Source: an uncultured Acidaminococcus sp.
GTDB taxonomy: Bacteria; Bacillota; Negativicutes; Acidaminococcales; Acidaminococcaceae
Assembly: GCA_900554515.1 (NCBI GenBank)
Contig: USHN01000015.1
Coordinates: 1 to 20,854 of the forward strand
Direction: 5' to 3'
Length of the DNA stretch: 20,854 bases
Both the position numbers and the translations under genes were made by a program. The notes under the pieces are model-generated. The model was not told where the DNA came from. It saw only the letters and a list, made by a program, of their open reading frames with translations, and made no database searches. Of the stretch, positions 15,434-20,854 are shown in pieces; within the stretch, counting starts at the first letter, position 1; every line of letters starts with the position of its first letter.

Positions 15434-15682
15434 GTGCTCTGCGGTACCACTCTTGTTGTCGCTATGCGACCTCTTTACAAGCATCTCCGGATTTCCCTTC
15501 TAATGCCGGACAGGATAACGACTGTCAGTCGGCCCCACTTACTTGCAGTCTTTCAGCGGGCAGCTCCTGGGTGATTTTCCCTCTCCGCTGTGCATCCTGC
15601 CTCGCACCAATTGGCAGGTTCTCTGGAATGTCAGCCTGGAAAAGTACTTTTCCCAATCAACACTGTTTGATGTTTTGTTATG
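15386..15682 (-). promoter_or_regulatory. T-box leader (probable isoleucine specifier)
   Basis: The T-box sequence TGGTACCGC (15441-15449) is preceded by a stem III-like hairpin (GTCGC, GCGAC). Stem I has AGTA (15645-15648), a distal hairpin CCTGCC/GGCAGG with loop AATTGGTGCGA, and on its 3' side GAAA then ATC (15573-15575) followed by A and CCCA, which pairs with TGGG at the stem base. ATC is therefore the likely specifier (Ile). CAC or TCA are alternatives if the loop register is shifted. The leader ends in an intrinsic terminator and controls the BASS transporter. Confidence 0.88.
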
Positions 15683-15688
15683 GGCTTT

Positions 15689-15716
15689 ATTATACACTTC
15701 TCAAAGAATTTGTCAA
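15689..15716 (-). promoter_or_regulatory. Consensus promoter of the T-box transcript
   Basis: Minus-strand TTGACA (15711-15716), a 16-bp spacer and TATAAT (15689-15694), both perfect hexamers. Start is expected near 15682. Strength of the promoter fits control by attenuation rather than by initiation. Confidence 0.85.
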
Positions 15717-15784
15717 TAAGTTTTTAAAAAATTGTATAGCATGGCAGTCATTAATAATTTATCTGCTTTTTCCTTAGACCTTAT

Positions 15785-16336
15785 TTATTTTGTTCCGCCT
15801 ACTTGTCCGGACTCCAATCCAAACATATCGTTTAGGATTTGGAGTCCTGTTTTTGTGCGGAAAATCATTTCCCGCACGTGCAATATAGTGTCCTGGCTGG
15901 CCCCGTCTTCGAACAGATTCACCAGGAAATCAGCTTCTACCAGGATCTGATAATCCAGCCCGTCAATGGCATCATAGGTGTGATGGTGCCCCACCAGGTA
16001 GCATACCCGCTTTATCACAGCGGGATGAAACTGGAGTTTCTCTAATAATTCCTGTGCTGCAGCAGGGCCTTCCTGCTCCTGCAGTTTGCCGTTCTGATAG
16101 CCATATTTCTTCTCTGCCACAGGAATGCCTATATCATGGACATAGGCCGCTGTTTCCAAGGTAAAGAGACTATCCTCATCCAGATTTTCTTTGCGGCCAA
16201 TTAAACGGGCATAGCTGTGCACTTTGGTAAAATGCTGAATGCGTTTTGCGTCCCCTTTGTCAAAGCGTATCATGGCTAAAAACAGCCGATCCAGCGCACG
16301 TTCTCTTTTCCAAATAATTTGTTCTTCCAGGCTCAT
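15785..16336 (-). CDS. HD-domain phosphohydrolase-like protein
   Basis: A 183-residue protein (from the ATG at 16334-16336) with the metal-dependent HD pattern: an early His in FTKVHSYARL, AAYVHDIGIP (the HD pair), VGHHHTYDAIDG, and the later Asp in LVEADFLVN. HD proteins hydrolyse phosphate esters of nucleotides or signalling molecules; the substrate is unknown. Start choice is open. AAAGGAAAGAG lies close before 16336, but an in-frame ATG at 16366 overlaps by ATGA with the stop of a small upstream ORF and could be used by coupling, giving 193 residues. It has its own promoter and no clear terminator before the T-box promoter downstream. Confidence 0.82.
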   Translation of the reverse strand: MSLEEQIIWKRERALDRLFLAMIRFDKGDAKRIQHFTKVHSYARLIGRKENLDEDSLFTLETAAYVHDIGIPVAEKKYGYQNGKLQEQEGPAAAQELLEKLQFHPAVIKRVCYLVGHHHTYDAIDGLDYQILVEADFLVNLFEDGASQDTILHVREMIFRTKTGLQILNDMFGLESGQVGGTK

Positions 16337-16362
16337 AAGCTCTTTCCTTTCGATAGAATACA

Positions 16363-16428
16363 TCATGAAATAGAATCGCGAAACTTAAAGCAGTTCACAG
16401 CAGATCTTTCGGAGGGATAAAGTACCAT
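16363..16428 (-). CDS. Candidate 21-residue upstream ORF
   Basis: ATG at 16426-16428 is preceded by a perfect AGGAGG (16437-16442) with 8-base spacing. It encodes 21 residues (MVLYPSERSA at the start, one Cys) and ends in a TGA whose bases overlap the first in-frame ATG of the HD-domain gene (ATGA). The ribosome site is the best near that gene. It may serve translational coupling or be a small protein; no homology can be claimed. Confidence 0.4.
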   Translation of the reverse strand: MVLYPSERSAVNCFKFRDSIS

Positions 16429-16468
16429 GACACTAGCCTCCTAAAAGAATCAACTATAAATTAAATCC

Positions 16469-16477
16469 ATTTTACCA
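16469..16477 (-). promoter_or_regulatory. Extended -10 promoter for the HD-domain gene
   Basis: Minus-strand TGG then TAAAAT (16469-16474), within TTATGGTAAAAT as at adhE. It lies about 25 bases upstream of the AGGAGG of the small ORF. Confidence 0.5.
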
Positions 16478-16641
16478 TAATCTTATCAGATCTAGAAAGA
16501 AAGTATCCTTTATGCGTTCATTTCCATTCTGGAATTAATCACAGCAGTTAAATATATTGAATTAATTGATTATACTAAATAAAATAAAAGCAAGCAGAAA
16601 TAATCGTATCGGAAAATATTATTTGAAAAGGAGAGACCACC
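16478..16641 (+). promoter_or_regulatory. Regulatory region of the permease-tannase operon
   Basis: This AT-rich stretch separates the divergent HD and permease genes. A possible -10 TATACT lies at 16571-16576 with no good -35, as in many activator-dependent promoters. Two GAATTAAT copies (16532-16539 and 16559-16566) and an imperfect dyad around AATTAATT (16560-16567) are candidate LysR sites. A good ribosome site AAAAGGAGAG precedes the ATG at 16642. Confidence 0.35.
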
Positions 16642-17925
16642 ATGACACCACAAATTGCTATGGTATTTGGCACATTTTTATTCATGATTTTATTCATGAT
16701 CTGGGGAAAAATTGAACCATGTATTGTAGTTATGTTGTCTCTTGGATTCTTATGGTTCACCGGAATTCTGGACACTGCGGCTGCTTTCGGTCAATTCTCC
16801 GGGAACACGATTATTGTCATGGTCTTTATGATGATGTGTAGCGCCGGCCTCATGAAAACCAACATACTAATCCACATTACACACCTAGTCAAAAAAATGA
16901 ATGGCGGCGAACGGGTTCTTTACATTGTAGCAATGATCACACCCTTTATTCTATGTCAATTCATGGGTGGGGTTAGTTCTCTGATGACAACGATTCCTCT
17001 CTTAGTAGGATTGGCAGATACCAACAAAATACCCCGTACACGTTTGATTCTTCCCGCCCTAGTTGGTTCTCAATTCGGGATCGGACTTTTTCCTATAGGA
17101 ATGAGTACTTCACTATATCTGCAGAAGAACGAATTTCTAGCGACTATGGGTGCTCCTTACACGTTAGGATTCTGGGATATTATGTGTACCCGTTTGCCCG
17201 GCGTTTTAATTTCTATGCTGTTTGTAGTTCTCGTAGGTTATAAACTGTTGCCCGATGTACCGGGCCGTTGCAGCAGTGATATTCCTGATGAAATAAATTT
17301 AAAAGAATCAGAATTACCAGCATGGAAGGAATACGCAGCCTATGCAATTTTTATCATGGTTTTGCTGCGCATGATTTTTAATAGCCAATTGGGTTTCTCA
17401 AGCGGACAAATCTCTTTTTTAGGGGCACTGCTCTACCTAGTCCTAGGTATTCTTCCCCAGAGAGAAGCTTTTGCCAGTGTGAACTGGTCCATTGTCTTCA
17501 TGGTGGCTTTTGGTATTGCAATGAGTTCTGCATTAGTCTCTTCCGGCGCTGCTGATGTAATCTCCGAGCTAACTGGGAGGATTATCACAAGCGATACCAG
17601 CCTGGTTTTACTGTGTATTATCATCTTTATTTTCTGCGCCGTTGTGACTCAGTTCTTTGATAACAATACACTGGTAAATATTATGACGCCTGTTATGATA
17701 GCTGCCTGTGGGGGCGTATCTCTTAATCCACTCCCTATAATCTGCTGCGTAGATCTCTCGTCCATGGCATCAATCATGACCCCATTATCCGGTCCAGGCG
17801 GAATGCTCGCCTATACTATGGGTGGATATTCTTACAAGGATATGATTCTTTTCGGGGCCCCTATTATTTTGGTACAGTCTATCGTTACAGCAATATGGGT
17901 TCCTTTCTACTTCAACCTGCTATAA
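16642..17925 (+). CDS. SLC13/ion-transporter-superfamily permease, possible aromatic-acid (gallate-type) importer
   Basis: A 427-residue membrane protein with about eleven hydrophobic segments. It has the look of the SLC13/DASS-like ion transporter superfamily: an N-terminal hydrophobic pair, re-entrant-type segments (GGVSSLMTTIPLLVGLA, FFDNNTLVNIMTPVMIAACGG) and a central hydrophilic loop with KESELPAWKEYA. It should import an organic anion. The substrate is not readable from sequence. The tannase gene follows by 31 bases in the same operon, and a LysR gene is nearby, as for the L. plantarum gallate permease gene gacP, so a phenolic acid or its ester is a reasonable guess. The ATG start has AGGAGAG six bases upstream. 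Base composition is more AT-rich than adhE and the CoA-transferase gene. Confidence 0.82.
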   Translation: MTPQIAMVFGTFLFMILFMIWGKIEPCIVVMLSLGFLWFTGILDTAAAFGQFSGNTIIVMVFMMMCSAGLMKTNILIHITHLVKKMNGGERVLYIVAMITPFILCQFMGGVSSLMTTIPLLVGLADTNKIPRTRLILPALVGSQFGIGLFPIGMSTSLYLQKNEFLATMGAPYTLGFWDIMCTRLPGVLISMLFVVLVGYKLLPDVPGRCSSDIPDEINLKESELPAWKEYAAYAIFIMVLLRMIFNSQLGFSSGQISFLGALLYLVLGILPQREAFASVNWSIVFMVAFGIAMSSALVSSGAADVISELTGRIITSDTSLVLLCIIIFIFCAVVTQFFDNNTLVNIMTPVMIAACGGVSLNPLPIICCVDLSSMASIMTPLSGPGGMLAYTMGGYSYKDMILFGAPIILVQSIVTAIWVPFYFNLL

Positions 17926-17956
17926 CATTATAATCTAGCGAAAGGAGTTCATTTCT

Positions 17957-19372
17957 ATGGAAGAGATCTCTCTAGAAATTAATGAGAACAATTATGAAGT
18001 ACGAACTATGACTATGGGTGACATTACAATTCGGTTCCGTGCCTTTGAAAACTTAATTTATGTAAAACACCCAGTGGACTTAGAGCACCAGAAACTTAAT
18101 CTCTATATTCCAGAAGCCTATTATGAAGGAAAGACCATTAATGGATACACAGGGAAAACAGTTCCTATTTTCTTCCCCAATGCCTCTGGGGCCTACGCCT
18201 CCGGACCAGCCGACCATCCTGGACTTAATTTCAGACTATGGGGCCGGGGCAAGCCTAATGGGATCTTTTTTGCATTAGCTGCCGGTTATGTGGTAGCTGC
18301 TCCTGGATCCCGCGGGCGTACGGTACAGGATCAGTACGGAAATTTCATAGGCTGCGCTCCTGCACCTATTGTAGATCTAAAAGCTGCTGTACGCTATCTA
18401 CGCCACAACAAAGACAGGATCCCAGGAAATACCAATTGCATTATCAGTAACGGGACAAGTGCAGGTGGTGCGCTTTCTGCACTATTAGGGACATCGGGAA
18501 ATAGCAGTGAGTACGAGCCTTATTTGGAACGTCTTGGAGCTGCTGAGGAACGGGATGATGTATTTGCTGCGAGTTGTTACACTCCAATCATGGATTTAGA
18601 ACATGCCGATATGGCCTATGAATGGATGTTCCACGGCGTTAATCATTATGAACTCCACATAACGAAAAGTATCAACGGGGAGTTACGTGAATCTTTCGTA
18701 CCAGGGGACATGACGCAAGAGCAGATTCGGCAATCAGATTATCTGGTGGCCCAATTTGCAACCTATATTAATTCTTTAGGTCTTAAAAACGAAAAAGATC
18801 AAGTATTAACACTTGCACCAGACGGTACCGGCAGTTTTCTGGATTATGTAACCTCCTTTGTGATCAGTGCAGCCCAAACGGCCTTAAAAGAAAATATTGA
18901 CCTAAGTAAGATTCCCTGGATTACTATAAAAGATGGGACCATAACAAGTCTAGATTTAGCAAAGCATGCCCAATATGCCACACGCATGAAGCAACTGCCT
19001 GCCTTTGACCATTGGGATCTGAGTTCTCCAGAAAACGAGTTGTTTGGCACAGCCAACTGCCAATTCCAGCACTTCACTCAGTATGGGCAAATTCACAGCA
19101 CCGCAGGAGGGACACTATGTGATCCCCACATGGTCTCACTTATGAATCCGCTTACTTTTGCTAAAGGAGATCGTTCACAAGTATCTCCACACTGGCGCAT
19201 TCGCTTTGGTACACTGGATCGTGATACTTCTATGGCCATCTCGGTTATTTTAGCAACAACGCTTCGACAAGCAGGTTTTGATGTTGATTATTCTATGCCG
19301 TGGGGAATCCCCCATGCCGGAGACTATGATATGGATAAGCTATTTGCTTGGATTGATAGCATTTGCAAATAA
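17957..19372 (+). CDS. Subtype-B tannase-like serine esterase
   Basis: A 471-residue alpha/beta hydrolase without a signal peptide, hence intracellular. The nucleophile elbow is NGTSAGGALSALLG with Ser168. Asp421 in GTLDRDTS and His453 in PHAGDYD complete a likely triad; the Asp-His distance of 32 equals that recalled for L. plantarum tannase (Ser163, Asp419, His451). Length is right for this family (about 470). Tannases cleave galloyl esters to gallate and an alcohol or sugar; a feruloyl-type or other phenolic ester is also possible. The conserved-looking FDHWDLSSPENELFG lies before the Asp. The start ATG has AAAGGAG nine bases upstream. Together with the preceding permease it suggests import then hydrolysis inside the cell. 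No gallate decarboxylase is in the window, so the fate of the acid is unknown. Confidence 0.85.
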   Translation: MEEISLEINENNYEVRTMTMGDITIRFRAFENLIYVKHPVDLEHQKLNLYIPEAYYEGKTINGYTGKTVPIFFPNASGAYASGPADHPGLNFRLWGRGKPNGIFFALAAGYVVAAPGSRGRTVQDQYGNFIGCAPAPIVDLKAAVRYLRHNKDRIPGNTNCIISNGTSAGGALSALLGTSGNSSEYEPYLERLGAAEERDDVFAASCYTPIMDLEHADMAYEWMFHGVNHYELHITKSINGELRESFVPGDMTQEQIRQSDYLVAQFATYINSLGLKNEKDQVLTLAPDGTGSFLDYVTSFVISAAQTALKENIDLSKIPWITIKDGTITSLDLAKHAQYATRMKQLPAFDHWDLSSPENELFGTANCQFQHFTQYGQIHSTAGGTLCDPHMVSLMNPLTFAKGDRSQVSPHWRIRFGTLDRDTSMAISVILATTLRQAGFDVDYSMPWGIPHAGDYDMDKLFAWIDSICK

Positions 19373-19421
19373 GGTAAGATGTTTTGACTTTCTGCCCATT
19401 GATGTATCTAAACGCCCACTT

Positions 19422-20351
19422 CTATTGATCAGCTTCCATTTTATAATAATCAAGAAGATAATCCCAAAAGATCCGGGCGGCAGATGTCATCTGTTCCCTA
19501 GGTTTTCTAGCAATCAGAATACGTCGTCTGATCGGATGATCCTTAATACGTAAAATTTGAAGATCTGGAGCAATTTGTAAGACAGATGCCAGACATACCT
19601 TTGGAAATAGTGCGAACCCCACTCCCATGTCTAACAAGGATACCTTTGTAAAAAAGTCATTGGTCGTATAACCAATACGGAACGTAATTCCGAAGAGCTC
19701 TTTAAGTCGTTCCATATCTTTTTCCCGAAAGACCCAATTTTGATAATAAGAAGATGGGGATACTTCCACCAAAGGAAATTGACTCATCTCAATTAAGGAA
19801 ATAGTGTCCTGCTCTTTGGGGTAACGGATCAGTTTGGGAGAAACTGCCACGTAAAATTCCTCTATTAACAACTCCCGACAGACCGGGAAATAGCTCTGCA
19901 TAGTATAGGAAGCATCTTTTGTAGCAACTAGCACAAGATCAGTTAAATTTGTGAGAACGTTTGCATTCTGTTGTTGAACTTCAGAAAAATAAAAGTTCAC
20001 CTGAGGATTTTTCTGCACAAAATTCTGCAGGCAGGGATAGATAACCGGAGTAAAAGCATAGGCCCCAATTTTCACCATTCCAAGCACAGAATTACGGGCT
20101 TCCTTCAAAGCAAGTTGTCCATCACTCATTAAGCGAAGCGCACCCGCAGCATATTCGTAGAACAGTTTTCCATGTTCATTCAGAACAAGGCCGCGTCCTA
20201 CCCGGTCAAAGACTTTAACTCCTAATTCTGCCTCTAAAGACGCAATTAATTTACTGATATGAGACTGCGTTGTATTCAGTTCTTGTGCAGTGGCAGGCAT
20301 ATACAGAGTCTGAGCCAGACTAACAAATGCACTCATTTGAAGAAATTCCAT
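19422..20351 (-). CDS. LysR-family transcriptional regulator, probable regulator of the permease-tannase operon
   Basis: A 309-residue protein with an N-terminal winged helix-turn-helix (residues about 3-62; ATAQELNTTQSHISKLIASLEAELGVKVFDR) and a C-terminal effector-binding domain. The start ATG has AAAGGAGGG eight bases upstream. It lies tail-to-tail with the tannase gene, 49 bases apart, rather than divergent from its presumed target as most LysR genes are. By analogy with TanR of L. plantarum it probably senses a phenolic acid or ester and activates the promoter near 16571. This is inference from neighbourhood. No terminator is evident between the two converging genes. Confidence 0.92.
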   Translation of the reverse strand: MEFLQMSAFVSLAQTLYMPATAQELNTTQSHISKLIASLEAELGVKVFDRVGRGLVLNEHGKLFYEYAAGALRLMSDGQLALKEARNSVLGMVKIGAYAFTPVIYPCLQNFVQKNPQVNFYFSEVQQQNANVLTNLTDLVLVATKDASYTMQSYFPVCRELLIEEFYVAVSPKLIRYPKEQDTISLIEMSQFPLVEVSPSSYYQNWVFREKDMERLKELFGITFRIGYTTNDFFTKVSLLDMGVGFALFPKVCLASVLQIAPDLQILRIKDHPIRRRILIARKPREQMTSAARIFWDYLLDYYKMEADQ

Positions 20352-20442
20352 TAGCGTTTCCCTCCTTTCCCCCTGGTGGCATAAGCATAAGACCCGCTTG
20401 TTAATTCTTATACGAAAAAACGGTCCTTAAATAAAAAGCTCC

Positions 20443-20787
20443 TTATTTTCGCCAATAAATAAAATCATTTTGGTACAATAGCTGTAAAAAGGATACAAGC
20501 CGGTTGTATAAAGGCTCTACGTCTTCCCCAAACTGGCTTTTCAAGGCATCGGCCAGTTCTCCCACTGTCTTATTCCCGTCCATACTTGCCCATAAAAAAC
20601 TGCCAAAATCGTCTAAATCTAAATGAGTAACTCTTGGCCTGTTAAAACATTTCTGGGCGATCATCGCAAAAAAGCCGCGGTGTTTTACATGCAGCGTCAC
20701 AATATCCCCATCCTTATCCCATTGCAAGGCTTGCTTGCGGCAGGGGATCCGGTCCAGATAGTTTTCTTTTTTCTGCGTAAATTGCAT
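20443..20787 (-). CDS. PqqD-like small protein
   Basis: A 114-residue protein (start ATG 20785-20787, with AGGAAAGGA close before it). The C-terminal half LDLDDFGSFLWASMDGNKTV with GELADALKSQFG matches the PqqD/RRE winged-helix fold that binds precursor peptides for a modifying enzyme. The N-terminal 30 residues are basic and less typical. No radical SAM enzyme or precursor peptide is visible in the window; a partner could lie beyond the right edge, upstream in transcription. Many Firmicutes carry stand-alone PqqD-like genes of unknown role. An in-frame extension to 20838 would run through the hairpin at 20812-20830 and is unlikely. Confidence 0.75.
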   Translation of the reverse strand: MQFTQKKENYLDRIPCRKQALQWDKDGDIVTLHVKHRGFFAMIAQKCFNRPRVTHLDLDDFGSFLWASMDGNKTVGELADALKSQFGEDVEPLYNRLVSFLQLLYQNDFIYWRK

Positions 20788-20811
20788 ACTGTCCTTTCCT
20801 AAAATAATGAT

Positions 20812-20835
20812 CCACCCGCCTAGCGGGTGGTTTTT
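20812..20835 (+). terminator. Strong hairpin with T run upstream of the PqqD-like gene
   Basis: CCACCCGC (20812-20819) and GCGGGTGG (20823-20830) form a perfect 8-bp stem with a 3-base loop, followed by TTTTT on the plus strand. No plus-strand gene precedes it closely. It may end a gene outside the window on the minus strand, where a weaker ATTATTTT follows, or act in the PqqD leader. Confidence 0.6.
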
Positions 20836-20854
20836 CATTTTCGGGCATAGCCCT

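Overview
The window has the look of a chromosomal segment from an anaerobic, low-to-mid GC Firmicute, and a Negativicute such as an Acidaminococcus-like gut bacterium is my best guess. The support is bifunctional AdhE, a fermentative acyl-CoA hydrolase/transferase, an isoleucine-type T-box leader, SigA-type promoters with extended -10 boxes and AGGAGG ribosome sites. The taxon is an inference; no marker gene is present.

Region 1 (about 160-6430, minus strand) is a defence-like cassette. It is transcribed in the order Fic AMPylase with an N-terminal helix-turn-helix, N-terminal half of an N6-adenine methyltransferase (SAM-binding motif), C-terminal half (NPPY motif plus specificity region), and a 1129-residue protein combining a GIY-YIG-like domain, an SF2 helicase, a long charged helical region and a degenerate methyltransferase domain. 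The last three genes are joined by an ATGA overlap and a zero-base junction. The fic promoter carries three phased ATTRTTCCG repeats, and a 29-bp near-perfect palindrome lies upstream of the methyltransferase promoter. An AT-rich block covers the specificity region. I read this as a restriction-modification-like system of unusual architecture and the best candidate here for something undescribed.

Region 2 (6464-11826, minus) is fermentation: an acetyl-CoA hydrolase/transferase-family gene with its own terminator, then adhE followed 39 bp later by a shortened paralogue of the AdhE alcohol dehydrogenase domain that has lost its metal ligands and nucleotide motif, and a 17-bp-stem terminator.

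Region 3 (11923-16430) is mixed: a secreted DUF3298/RsiV-like protein and a DUF1848 Fe-S protein sharing a nearly identical promoter block, an orphan DinJ-like antitoxin between them, a BASS-family transporter under a T-box leader with a probable isoleucine specifier, and an HD-domain hydrolase preceded by a 21-residue upstream ORF.

Region 4 (about 16440-20351) is a lower-GC island: an SLC13/ion-transporter-type permease and a subtype-B tannase in one operon, with a LysR regulator tail-to-tail. This resembles the gallate/tannin genes of Lactobacillus plantarum (permease, tannase, TanR) and suggests uptake and cleavage of galloyl or related phenolic esters. The window closes with a PqqD-like gene and a strong hairpin, and opens with the last codons of an unidentified plus-strand gene.
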